Shown: positions 1-6,959, counted from the first letter of the stretch. The stretch: DNA of 8,785 nt from Bacteroidota bacterium (GCA_023428865.1 JAEYWT010000249.1:1-8785), one strand, 5' to 3'. The notes: generated by a model not told the origin, from the sequence alone. Made by a program: numbers and translations.

Positions 1-1
1 T

Positions 2-346
2 TCTGCAGGCAGCACCATCGCCCTGCGCAATATCTTCTTCAACACCGCCAGTTACGAGCTGCTACCAGCATCCAACGCCGAACTGGACAAGCTGGTGAAG
101 CTGCTCCAAGGCACGCCGAACCTGCGCATCGAACTGGGTGGCCATACCGATAACGTGGGTGCCGATGCGGCTAACCTCATCCTGAGCGACCAACGGGCGA
201 AGGCTGTACGCGACTATGCGATCGCGAAAGGGGTGGATGGTACACGCATCACCGCTAAAGGCTACGGCGAAACGAAACCCGTGGCTACCAACGATTCCGA
301 AGAGGGTAGGGCGTTGAACCGACGGACTGAAGTGACGGTGCTTTAG
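2..346 (+). CDS. OmpA-family C-terminal domain protein (3' end only)
   Basis: The reading frame enters from the left edge and gives the last 114 residues of a protein; the true start lies outside the window. The whole visible part is an OmpA-like peptidoglycan-binding domain, which anchors outer-membrane proteins or lipoproteins non-covalently to the cell wall. Visible landmarks are an IFFNTASYEL strand, then GHTDNVG at about residues 47-53, LSDQRA at about 61-66, GYGETKPV, and a closing GRALNRRTEV. Asp50 and Arg65 are 15 residues apart, matching the spacing of the Asp/Arg pair that binds diaminopimelate in this family. The internal GTG at 95 is not a start, because the domain begins upstream of it. 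What precedes the domain (barrel, lipoprotein, TPR or PD40 repeats) cannot be told. Its TAG stop overlaps the proC stop on the other strand. Confidence 0.93.
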   Translation, partial: SAGSTIALRNIFFNTASYELLPASNAELDKLVKLLQGTPNLRIELGGHTDNVGADAANLILSDQRAKAVRDYAIAKGVDGTRITAKGYGETKPVATNDSEEGRALNRRTEVTVL

Positions 347-1140
347 GACCCTGAAAGCTCCGTTGCGCGCCCGCTTGCCGCAGCAATACCCTTGCTTAAC
401 GTGCCTGCCAGGTCTTCGCTGTTGAACACCTTGAACGCCGCTTCCGTGGTACCGCCCTTGCTCATGACGGCCTTGATCAGTTCATCGGGTGTGCGATCGG
501 CATGCTCCATCAGGTGGTAGCTGCCCAACATGGTCTGCTTCACTAAGGCATTGGCCACGTGGGACTTCAAACCCAGCGCTGTGCCCGCGTCGATCATGGT
601 CTTCACGATGTGGAAGAAGTACGCCGGTCCGCTGCCACTAAGTGCCGTTACGGGATCCAAGTGGGCTTCGTGCTCCAGGTGTACGGCGCGGCCTGTGCTG
701 TTCAGCAGTTGCTCCACCATCAAGGTCTGGCGCATGTTCAATTCAGTGCCCGTTGCATAGGCGGTGATGCCCATTCCGATCTGCGCCGGCGAGTTGGGCA
801 TGGCACGCACTACGGTCTGGTGTTGTAGATCGGTCTGCAAGCGTGCAATGGTGATGCCAGCCATGATCGACAGCACCACCTGTTCCCGCCGAAGCACCTT
901 GGCTAGGGCAGGTGCGATGGAGCCGAAGTCCTGCGGTTTCACACCGATGATGACCATGTCGCTGTGGCTGATCGCTTCATCTATGGATAGCGAGATCGTG
1001 CCCAGCATGTCCAGCTGCGCACGCCTTTCTTCGCTGCGCAGCACGAGCAGCAGGTCTTCTCGCTTCACCAATCCGTACTTGCGGAAACTACGCGCATAGG
1101 CCTGGCCCATGTTGCCGCAACCGACAATGGAGATCTTCAT
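343..1140 (-). CDS. proC: pyrroline-5-carboxylate reductase
   Basis: A 265-residue protein, the normal length for ProC, which catalyses the last step of proline synthesis: NAD(P)H-dependent reduction of 1-pyrroline-5-carboxylate in the cytoplasm. An N-terminal Rossmann fold opens with the dinucleotide-binding GCGNMG (residues 7-12), followed by VKPQ (67-70), SIMAGI (91-96) and RAMPNSP (112-118). The C-terminal dimerisation and substrate domain carries ALSGSGPAYF (156-165) and the ProC signature around SKGGTTEAA (227-235). The ATG at 1138-1140 is chosen because the Rossmann fold begins there. The frame stays open upstream to 1566, but that part only shadows the SMR gene. It follows the SMR gene by 65 bases and is the last gene of the five-gene minus-strand run. 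No good ribosome binding site is visible. Confidence 0.95.
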   Translation of the reverse strand: MKISIVGCGNMGQAYARSFRKYGLVKREDLLLVLRSEERRAQLDMLGTISLSIDEAISHSDMVIIGVKPQDFGSIAPALAKVLRREQVVLSIMAGITIARLQTDLQHQTVVRAMPNSPAQIGMGITAYATGTELNMRQTLMVEQLLNSTGRAVHLEHEAHLDPVTALSGSGPAYFFHIVKTMIDAGTALGLKSHVANALVKQTMLGSYHLMEHADRTPDELIKAVMSKGGTTEAAFKVFNSEDLAGTLSKGIAAASGRATELSGS

Positions 1141-1145
1141 ACCAA

Positions 1146-1153
1146 CGAAGGTG
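1146..1153 (-). promoter_or_regulatory. possible proC -7 promoter element
   Basis: CACCTTCG on the minus strand matches the Bacteroidota -7 consensus TAnnTTTG at 4 of its 6 fixed positions and ends 5 bases before the proC ATG. I found no -33 TTG at the expected spacing. It is listed mainly because similar motifs stand in the same place before the SMR, rarA and lipoprotein genes. Confidence 0.22.
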
Positions 1154-1167
1154 CGGCCAATACGGAC

Positions 1168-1183
1168 CGCTTCACCGGAAGCG
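1168..1183 (-). other. small intercistronic hairpin between SMR gene and proC
   Basis: On the minus strand CGCTTC and GAAGCG form a perfect 6-bp stem around a CGGT loop, 22 bases after the SMR stop and 27 bases before the proC ATG. No T-run follows, so it is not a standard intrinsic terminator. It could stabilise the upstream message or be chance. Confidence 0.3.
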
Positions 1184-1205
1184 TCAGCTACTTCGCCAAC
1201 CGTGG

Positions 1206-1532
1206 CTAGTGGGAAACCACCTTCAACCCTACGATGCTCGCAATAAGGGTGAAGAGGAAGAACAGTCGCCAGAAGGCCACCGGTTCGCGGAAGATGAGAA
1301 TGCCGACGAGCACCGTGCCTACCGCACCAATGCCGGTCCACACCGCATAGGCCGTGCCAATGGGCAGCGTTTGGGTGGCGCGGTAGAGCAGGTACATGCT
1401 TATGCTGAGGCACACGAAGAATCCGGCCATCCACCATGCCGCCGTGCCACCCGTAGCTTCTTTGGCCTTGCCGAGACAGGTGGCGAACCCCACCTCGAAC
1501 AGCCCGGCGATCACCAGCAACAACCAGTTCAT
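1206..1532 (-). CDS. SMR-family transporter, SugE/Gdx-like
   Basis: A 108-residue inner-membrane protein with four hydrophobic helices, the standard size of the small multidrug resistance family, which works as a proton-coupled antiporter in antiparallel dimers. The proton- and substrate-binding Glu13 is present in helix 1 (AGLFEV). The motif LPIGTAYAVWTGIGAVG (residues 56-72) and the ending GLKVVSH place it with SugE/Gdx proteins, whose characterised members export guanidinium, rather than with EmrE. Aligned to E. coli SugE, the binding-site Ser42, Tyr59 and Trp62 are kept as Ser45, Tyr62 and Trp65, with three extra residues in the first loop, but Trp16 is replaced by Phe16. Substrate is therefore uncertain. 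The glycosidase-like gene ends 17 bases upstream, leaving no room for a guanidine riboswitch directly before the start. The gene has its own promoter candidate. Confidence 0.92.
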   Translation of the reverse strand: MNWLLLVIAGLFEVGFATCLGKAKEATGGTAAWWMAGFFVCLSISMYLLYRATQTLPIGTAYAVWTGIGAVGTVLVGILIFREPVAFWRLFFLFTLIASIVGLKVVSH

Positions 1533-1536
1533 GTGG

Positions 1537-1566
1537 CGAAAGTACCGTGTCAGTGCGGCGCAGCAA
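1537..1566 (-). promoter_or_regulatory. promoter of the SMR gene
   Basis: On the minus strand a TTG at 1566-1564 is followed after 19 bases by TACTTTCG at 1544-1537. This fits the Bacteroidota housekeeping promoter TTG-N19-21-TAnnTTTG with one mismatch. The element ends 4 bases before the ATG, so transcription would begin at or just inside the start codon, giving a leaderless or nearly leaderless message. The -33 element lies inside the 3' end of the upstream gene. This is the best-formed promoter candidate in the window. Confidence 0.5.
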
Positions 1567-2278
1567 TGGCGATCAAAACGCCCAAGTCGCCATCCAGATC
1601 CATCTGGCCTGCTTCGGGGATGTAAGCTTTGCTAACCGAGCCATCCAGGTACAAGGCATCGGTACACCCTTGATCGGTGAACCAGTTGGCGAAATCGAAG
1701 AAGTTGATGGGTTCGCGCGAGATGGCGAAGACCACGTGCCCATCATCCCTCACACCAACACCATTACGGATATGCAAGTTCTTGGAGCCTGGGGTGAAGT
1801 TGGTGTTGATCACTCCGCCAGCGATGAGCATCGGACCGCTTTGTGTGGCGTAACGCACATGGCGCATGTCCTGCATCGCAGCCGTGGTCTTCACGAATGC
1901 CGTACCGTTCTCCAAGATCCCGAACACACCGTTCGGCTGCATGTGGAAGTTGCCTTTGCCCTCGGTGCGCCGATCGATCCGGTGTAGGATGCGACCGCCT
2001 TCGATGTATAGCCCCACGGGCCCATGGTCCACCGTGTACATGCCACCGTTCATGGCGAAACGCAGCTCCATTCCGTCGCGTTCCAGCGCGTTCTTCAAGC
2101 TTCCGATGTTCCCTAGGATGGCTCCCTGTGCGTCTTTCCAATGCAGGGTGATCGCCTCCTTCGTTGGATCCACGACCCGTGCAGCGATGCGGTCGTTCGC
2201 CGCCGGTGCGAAGGCCCATGCCACCAATGCCATGCAGAGGAGTACTGCCATGACCAAGTGTTCGTTCCGCATCACCAT
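1550..2278 (-). CDS. secreted phosphodiester glycosidase family protein (DUF2233/NAGPA-like)
   Basis: A 242-residue protein with a signal peptide (hydrophobic stretch at about residues 8-24, likely cut after AFA) and a single domain of the phosphodiester glycosidase family. This family includes the lysosomal uncovering enzyme NAGPA and bacterial DUF2233 proteins; members cleave sugar-phosphodiester bonds. Recognisable family blocks are AMNGGMY (75-81), QPNGVF (114-119), ATQSGPML (144-151), RNGVG (171-175) and ALYLDGSVS (208-216). The protein should act in the periplasm or outside the cell; its substrate is unknown. There are two possible starts: ATG at 2278, overlapping the upstream gene by 7 bases, or the ATG two codons later at 2272, which shares one base with the upstream stop in a TGATG arrangement and so favours coupled re-initiation. 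Family call is firm, catalytic activity is inferred. Confidence 0.9.
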   Translation of the reverse strand: MVMRNEHLVMAVLLCMALVAWAFAPAANDRIAARVVDPTKEAITLHWKDAQGAILGNIGSLKNALERDGMELRFAMNGGMYTVDHGPVGLYIEGGRILHRIDRRTEGKGNFHMQPNGVFGILENGTAFVKTTAAMQDMRHVRYATQSGPMLIAGGVINTNFTPGSKNLHIRNGVGVRDDGHVVFAISREPINFFDFANWFTDQGCTDALYLDGSVSKAYIPEAGQMDLDGDLGVLIAIAAPH

Positions 2279-3516
2279 GCAACACTAATCCCGAGCATGG
2301 CACCAAGCCCTTTCACACGGGTACTGATCCACGCCGGCACCTGCGCGGTGGATAGTGAAACGAGGATGTGCTCCCCGAACCTATGTTTTGCGGCCAACCC
2401 GAACCGCAGCGTGCCGAAACCACCGTAGCTCACCGATGCACCAAGCATGGTGCGACTGCCCAAAACACGGCTTACCTGCACCGTGCCCTGCGGGATGTAG
2501 CCAGGCAAGTACCGTTGTTCTACCGCTAAGCCCAAACGCCAGTCTGCAGTGAGCTCCACGCTTGCGTTCGCATGCACCCGGAAGGGCATGAGCCGCGTGA
2601 TCGACCCATGCTGGTAACGCAAGCCGAAGGTGTCCAACACGGTCTCTTCGTTCACGAATACATCGTCTAGGGTGAACAGGTTCTCCACGCGCCAGCCCTC
2701 GTAACTGAAGAGCGTGTCTTTGGCGATACGAACGGTGTTCGGGTTCCAAACGATGAAGCCCAGATCGTCCACTCCCACGCGGAAACGTATGGGACGTTCG
2801 CCGTTGCTGGCGAAATTCCATCGCCCGGATATGGCTGCGCCCAGGCCGTTGGTGCGATCGAAACCGCTGCCTGCGGTGTCACTCGCTACGTAGTCGCCGG
2901 TGAAGGAGGTGCGCAAGACGCGTCCATCGGCTCCGGTGAAGAGTTCGGCCGACCGCACGTCCAAGGCAGATAGTGATTGACCACGCACGAGATCCAAGCG
3001 AATGAATGATCCGGTGCTGTCGTGCTGGAACCCCGCCCCAATGGTCTGGTACCGGATCTGTTCAAAAGCTGAAGGGGATAGTTGTGCGTTGCGTTCCTGG
3101 TAGGCCGCATTACCGAAGAAGGCCACGTTGAATTGGTCCGCGGTGAACGAGAGTCCACTTTGTTCGTGGTAGGCCACGTTCACGATAGGCCGCAGGTGCG
3201 AACGCTTCCCCCAGCAGGCTGCTCCGCTCCACTGCACCTGGCCATGCATGATGTAGCCCAGGCTGTTCCCTTGGTCGCTTAGCGCATCCGCCGTGCGCAA
3301 ACGCAGTTCGCGTTCCAGGAATTCGCCGTTCAGAATGGCCAACGGAAGTTCGTTCAACACGGTGTTCGCGTTGTAGTCGAAGATCCCGCTGGTGCTGATC
3401 ACGTTCCTGAAACCTAGGTTCAGGTCTACCCGAGGATCAGCGGGCAACACGCCGTTTTGGCCTATCACCTGCATCGCCATCACCATCCCGAACACCCCAC
3501 CAATGCTTCGCCTCAT
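2272..3516 (-). CDS. outer-membrane beta-barrel-like protein, possibly DUF5723-like
   Basis: A 414-residue protein with an N-terminal signal peptide (MRRSIGG, then a hydrophobic stretch, with a likely cut near IGQ-NG). The rest is rich in alternating polar and hydrophobic strands with Gly and aromatic residues, and the chain ends in Trp (GISVAW), as outer-membrane barrels often do. The segment at about residues 35-90 (IFDYNANTVLNELPLAILNGEFLE and following) is reminiscent of Bacteroidota proteins annotated as DUF5723. I have not confirmed that assignment, and no function is known to me. The ATG overlaps the stop of the upstream lipoprotein gene in a 4-base ATGA, and its own stop overlaps the start of the glycosidase-like gene. 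The three are thus almost certainly co-transcribed and translationally coupled, which suggests the barrel and the lipoprotein act together at the outer membrane. Confidence 0.8.
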   Translation of the reverse strand: MRRSIGGVFGMVMAMQVIGQNGVLPADPRVDLNLGFRNVISTSGIFDYNANTVLNELPLAILNGEFLERELRLRTADALSDQGNSLGYIMHGQVQWSGAACWGKRSHLRPIVNVAYHEQSGLSFTADQFNVAFFGNAAYQERNAQLSPSAFEQIRYQTIGAGFQHDSTGSFIRLDLVRGQSLSALDVRSAELFTGADGRVLRTSFTGDYVASDTAGSGFDRTNGLGAAISGRWNFASNGERPIRFRVGVDDLGFIVWNPNTVRIAKDTLFSYEGWRVENLFTLDDVFVNEETVLDTFGLRYQHGSITRLMPFRVHANASVELTADWRLGLAVEQRYLPGYIPQGTVQVSRVLGSRTMLGASVSYGGFGTLRFGLAAKHRFGEHILVSLSTAQVPAWISTRVKGLGAMLGISVAW

Positions 3517-5126
3517 TGTCCGTTCACGATGTAGGTTCCGTCCACAGTGAATTGCAGGTCCAACGCGTAGCTATCTAAAATGCGCACATGCTGGCTCTGA
3601 TCGGCGGTGTTGAAGATCACCCGCGTTCGGATCCTTCCCGGACCGTAGAGCAGATCCACCTGATCGGGCGTCAACGGTGCGTGGACGGAGGAATTCGTGG
3701 TGGCCTGTACCACACCATCACTGCCTAGGAAGGCCGATGCGATGGTGCCTTCCACAGGAATGGAGCTCAACACATTGCGTTCCAGGTCTACGATGTCCAG
3801 CACCACCCGGGCATCGAAGGGGAAGCCGTTGGTGGCGAATAGATGTAAAGTGCCCTGGCGGATCGCACGGTTCGCACTATCGCCCGGCAGGTCAGGCTTG
3901 GCTACGCTTTCCAGTATCAGGTCGGTAGCGATGATGGCCAACGGAACCTCCAGTTCGATGCTGGCCTTCAACTTGCTTTCGTAGTACAGGAAGTCGTTCC
4001 CATTGCCGATGTCGCCCAGTGGATTCAAGCGGATGTCCAGCCCATAACGTACCAGGTCGGGCATGCTTTCCACGAAGGCATCCACGTTGCTGTTGCTGTT
4101 GTCCAGGATGTTCTCGTAATAGCTCGGTGTAAAGCCGTTGCCGTGATCGATCGCACGGTTCAGGTTGATGGGACCTTGCAGGATGCTGTGTTGCATATCC
4201 ACCGTACTGCCCGTGCGGCTGTTGATGGCCTGGAAGGAGTTCAAACGCACTTGCATGTCCATACCTACGCCGTTCTCCACCTTCACCTTAAGCGTCACTT
4301 GGTCCAGGTCCAGGTTTCCGCCCACGAAGGCATCGAACAGGCCCAATCTGCTCTGCTCTTCGGGAAAGGTGAGCTCATTCATGCCGAAGTAGCCCTTGGC
4401 ATAGTTCGTTACCAGGCCACGGTAGCTGGCTTGTACGATCACGCTGTCCTGGTTGGTCACTGTAGCGCCCGTTCCCGCAGGATCCAGTGCGGCCGATACG
4501 TTGGTGGCCAAGGTGTTCACCTGGTTGAAGTTCGGCCCGCGCAGGTCAAAGCGGGTTCCGGCCAGTGAGCGCAACACGTTGGCGAAGCTGGGGTTGGCCG
4601 GGGTGCCAGGCTCCACGGTAACGGTAAGTGTATTATTCCCATCGGGAAAGTTGGCGCTCGGTACCTGGAATTCACCGGTCACCCGGCTGGCGATCTTGTT
4701 CCGCATATCGATCCGCAGTTCCCCTTCCCGCAGATCCAGGCGGGTGAGCTGGACTTGGGGTAGGTTGAAGCGCACCAGGTTGTTCTCGCTGATCACCGGG
4801 AAACCGGCTGGCAGGTTGAATTGGTCGTTCGGTGGTAGGGGGAAGGCGTATGGATAGGTGAAGTTGGTATCCGGTAGGTTCAGCAGGGTGTCCAGGTCCA
4901 CCGCAAAAAGCTCGGAGCGGTATACGAGGGTAACCGCGCCATCGGCACTGGTGCTCACCAGGCTGTCTGGTATCAAGTGCGCTATGGTAAGGCGGGTGGT
5001 GAGCAGCGGGGCTGCCACATCCACATCCCAACTGGCCGGACCGGCATCCTTACGACAACCGCTGGCTGTGAAAAGAAATAGTAGGCTCCAGAAGGCAACC
5101 GATCGCAAGGGGCGCTCGTATTCCAT
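3513..5126 (-). CDS. large predicted surface lipoprotein of unknown function
   Basis: A 537-residue protein starting at ATG 5124-5126. It begins with a short charged N-terminus, a hydrophobic stretch and a lipobox-like ASGC with Cys24, followed by RKDAG, so it is predicted to be lipidated. The mature part looks all-beta, with repeated hydrophobic strand patterns, many Asn and Asp turns and a late LDIRLNPLGDIGNGNDF segment. I recognise no enzymatic motif. The frame is open upstream to 5333, but those codons oppose the membrane-protein gene and would bury the signal peptide, so the later ATG is preferred. A TACTTTGC element lies 7 bases upstream of it. As the first gene of the minus-strand run it is followed, with a 4-base overlap, by the barrel protein, which may be its partner. 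The lipoprotein call depends on a slightly atypical lipobox with Ala at -3. Confidence 0.82.
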   Translation of the reverse strand: MEYERPLRSVAFWSLLFLFTASGCRKDAGPASWDVDVAAPLLTTRLTIAHLIPDSLVSTSADGAVTLVYRSELFAVDLDTLLNLPDTNFTYPYAFPLPPNDQFNLPAGFPVISENNLVRFNLPQVQLTRLDLREGELRIDMRNKIASRVTGEFQVPSANFPDGNNTLTVTVEPGTPANPSFANVLRSLAGTRFDLRGPNFNQVNTLATNVSAALDPAGTGATVTNQDSVIVQASYRGLVTNYAKGYFGMNELTFPEEQSRLGLFDAFVGGNLDLDQVTLKVKVENGVGMDMQVRLNSFQAINSRTGSTVDMQHSILQGPINLNRAIDHGNGFTPSYYENILDNSNSNVDAFVESMPDLVRYGLDIRLNPLGDIGNGNDFLYYESKLKASIELEVPLAIIATDLILESVAKPDLPGDSANRAIRQGTLHLFATNGFPFDARVVLDIVDLERNVLSSIPVEGTIASAFLGSDGVVQATTNSSVHAPLTPDQVDLLYGPGRIRTRVIFNTADQSQHVRILDSYALDLQFTVDGTYIVNGQ

Positions 5127-5133
5127 ATAGGCC

Positions 5134-5163
5134 GCAAAGTACTGCCACACTGCCGATCGCCAG
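5134..5163 (-). promoter_or_regulatory. candidate promoter of the envelope operon
   Basis: On the minus strand TACTTTGC (5141-5134) resembles TAnnTTTG with a one-base shift of the T-run and ends 7 bases before the lipoprotein ATG. A weak -33 CTG lies 19 bases upstream (5163-5161); a true TTG is 24 bases away, outside the usual range. This would drive the whole lipoprotein-barrel-glycosidase run with a leader of only a few bases. Confidence 0.35.
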
Positions 5164-5185
5164 CGCAAGGAAGCTCTACAAGCCT

Positions 5186-5206
5186 TACTTTTCACCCGTA
5201 GGAAAG
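5186..5206 (+). promoter_or_regulatory. candidate -7 element and weak ribosome binding site for the membrane-protein gene
   Basis: TACTTTTC (5186-5193) differs from TAnnTTTG only in the last base. AGGAAAG (5200-5206) follows and ends 5 bases before the GTG at 5212, a Shine-Dalgarno-like site that helps fix this start. No -33 TTG is seen at the right distance. Together with the opposite element this makes 5127-5211 a divergent promoter region. Confidence 0.35.
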
Positions 5207-5211
5207 ATATC

Positions 5212-5655
5212 GTGCTGTTCAGACGCCATATCATCGTGCCTTCGCTGCTTGCGGCTGCGGTCATGTACCTGATCTCGTGGCTTTGGCACGGCTTGGCACT
5301 CACCGATCTGGAGGAGATCAGCATTCCGCTCACCCTGTATTTCTCCTTGGCGGCAGTGGTCTATATCATCCTCGGCCTCGGCATGACCTTCATCGTGCAT
5401 ACTGCCATTCTACACGAGTGGATATCGCTGAAGAATGGGTTCCCCTTCACCTCCATGCTCATCGGCGCCGCGATCGGCTTCTGTGTTTACCTGGTGATCT
5501 TCGTATTGGGCATGTCCTTCACCAAAGGAGGCATGGTACATGTGATCGCCGATGTGATCTGGCAGATGGTGGAGCAGGGGATCGGTGGGCTCATGGTGAG
5601 CCTCGGCATCATCTATGACATGCACAAGCGATACCTGGAAGCTGAGCGTGCCTGA
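5212..5655 (+). CDS. four-helix membrane protein of unknown function
   Basis: A 147-residue protein with four predicted membrane helices at about residues 7-28, 37-62, 80-102 and 108-135, a basic N-terminus (MLFRRH) and a short charged C-terminal tail (DMHKRYLEAERA). Helix 1 ends in SWLWHGLAL followed by an acidic TDLEE loop, and histidines recur at helix ends (26, 63, 68, 110). I do not recognise the family and see no catalytic motif. The GTG at 5212 is chosen because there is no ATG in frame upstream and AGGAAAG stands at suitable spacing. The coding reality is supported by the clean membrane-helix pattern. It is divergent from the lipoprotein gene and convergent with rarA, with its TGA directly abutting the rarA stop. 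Confidence 0.78.
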   Translation: MLFRRHIIVPSLLAAAVMYLISWLWHGLALTDLEEISIPLTLYFSLAAVVYIILGLGMTFIVHTAILHEWISLKNGFPFTSMLIGAAIGFCVYLVIFVLGMSFTKGGMVHVIADVIWQMVEQGIGGLMVSLGIIYDMHKRYLEAERA

Positions 5656-6945
5656 TCAGCCTCCGGAGTATTTGCCCTTCCACAGCTTGTCCAACATCGC
5701 TGCGTATTCCCGCTCCCGCGGATTGTCTCCCGGGTTGTAGAACCGCGTGCCACTGATCGCCTCCGGCAGGAACTCCTGATCAATGAAGTTGCCGGCGCCA
5801 TCGTGGCTGTACTGGTAGCCTTTTCCGTAGTCGAGCTCCTTCATCAACTTGGTGGGGGCGTTGCGCAGCGCAAGCGGAACGGGTAGGTCGCCACGTTCCT
5901 TCACCAGTTGCTGTGCCGTACCAATGGCCACGTAACTGGCGTTGCTCTTCGGTGAGCAAGCCAGATAAACAGCGCACTGGCTCAGGATGATGCGCCCCTC
6001 CGGCCACCCGATCATCTGCACCGCTTGCATGGTGGTGGTGGCCATCAGTAGCGCGTTCGGGTTGGCATTGCCGATGTCCTCACTGGCCAGGATCACCATG
6101 CGCCTGGCGATGAAGAGCGGATCCTCGCCGCCTTCGACCATACGGGCGAGCCAATACACGGCCGCGTTCGGGTCGCTGCCACGCATGCTTTTGATGAAGG
6201 CACTGATGATGTCGTAATGCTGCTCACCTTGTTTATCGTAGCGGGCGGCGTTGTTCTGCACCACTTCCTTCACCAGCTCATTGTCGATCACCACGGCCTG
6301 CCCACCGTTTCGCCTTGCGGACATCACACACAATTCGAAGGTGTTCAGCAACCGGCGTGCATCGCCACCGCTGGCCCGCATCAGCGCGTCGATCTCGAGT
6401 AGCTCAATGGGCAGCTCCTTCAAAGCGGCATCTTCGGCCATCGCACGCTCCAGTAGCCCGTGCAGTTGCTCTTCGTGCAGGGCCTTCAAGGTGTACACCT
6501 GGCAACGGGATAGCAACGCGGGGATCACCTCGAAACTGGGGTTCTCCGTGGTGGCACCGATCAGGGTGATGGTGCCCTTTTCGACCGCTCCGAGCAGGCT
6601 GTCCTGCTGCGCTTTGCTGAAGCGATGGATCTCGTCGATGAAGAGCACTGCACTGCGCGCGAAGAGACCCGCGCCACCGGCATGCTCGATCACTTCGCGC
6701 ACATCCTTTACACCACTGTTGATGGCGCTGAGCGCGTAGAATGGACGTTTCAGATCCTGCGCGATCAGCCGCGCCAAGGTGGTCTTACCCACGCCTGGTG
6801 GCCCCCAAAGGATCATGCTGGGCAGCATGCCACCGGCCAACGCCTTACGCAGTACCCCCGAAGGGCCTACCAAGTGTTCCTGGCCCACGACCTCCTCCAA
6901 GGTGCGAGGCCGCAGTCGTTCGGCAAGGGGTTCGGTGCTTTCCAC
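5656..6945 (-). CDS. rarA: replication-associated recombination protein A (AAA+ ATPase)
   Basis: A 429-residue protein, close to the E. coli length of about 447, of the RarA/MgsA/WRNIP1 family. These clamp-loader-related ATPases act in the cytoplasm at stalled replication forks. It opens with the family-typical PLAERLRPRTLEEVVGQEHL (6-25). Then come Walker A GPPGVGKT (48-55), Walker B VLFIDE (100-105), sensor 1 GATTENPSF (130-138), an arginine-finger candidate Arg147 in LLSRCQV, and sensor 2 GDARRLL (194-200). The C-terminal oligomerisation domain carries SDPNAAVYWLARM and SEDIGNANP. The start is a GTG at 6943-6945; no in-frame ATG stands upstream and the family N-terminus begins right after it. 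A TACCTTCG element ends 6 bases upstream, suggesting an almost leaderless message. Confidence 0.96.
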   Translation of the reverse strand: MESTEPLAERLRPRTLEEVVGQEHLVGPSGVLRKALAGGMLPSMILWGPPGVGKTTLARLIAQDLKRPFYALSAINSGVKDVREVIEHAGGAGLFARSAVLFIDEIHRFSKAQQDSLLGAVEKGTITLIGATTENPSFEVIPALLSRCQVYTLKALHEEQLHGLLERAMAEDAALKELPIELLEIDALMRASGGDARRLLNTFELCVMSARRNGGQAVVIDNELVKEVVQNNAARYDKQGEQHYDIISAFIKSMRGSDPNAAVYWLARMVEGGEDPLFIARRMVILASEDIGNANPNALLMATTTMQAVQMIGWPEGRIILSQCAVYLACSPKSNASYVAIGTAQQLVKERGDLPVPLALRNAPTKLMKELDYGKGYQYSHDGAGNFIDQEFLPEAISGTRFYNPGDNPREREYAAMLDKLWKGKYSGG

Positions 6946-6951
6946 GTGGCG

Positions 6952-6959
6952 CGAAGGTA
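6952..6959 (-). promoter_or_regulatory. candidate -7 promoter element of rarA
   Basis: TACCTTCG on the minus strand matches TAnnTTTG with one mismatch and lies 6 bases before the GTG start. The stretch from TACCTTCGC to the start codon closely resembles the one before the SMR gene, including CCAC directly before the start codon in both. No clear -33 TTG is present at 19-21 bases. Confidence 0.38.

Noticed and set aside
1533..1549. Guanidine riboswitch before the SugE/Gdx-like gene
   Set aside because: Only 17 bases separate it from the upstream gene and a promoter element fills them.
343..1566. A single 407-codon minus-strand frame covering proC and the SMR region
   Set aside because: The first 142 codons shadow the SMR gene in another frame and have no domain. 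ProC begins at its Rossmann fold at 1140.
1764..2306. 180-codon minus-strand frame overlapping the glycosidase-like gene
   Set aside because: Arg/His-rich shadow translation of the real gene in another frame, without domain or signal peptide.
4143..4568. 141-codon plus-strand frame inside the lipoprotein gene
   Set aside because: Antisense shadow of a strongly supported gene; no motif.
5127..5333. 69-codon upstream extension of the lipoprotein frame
   Set aside because: It is antisense to the membrane-protein gene and would place the signal peptide and lipobox in the middle of the protein.
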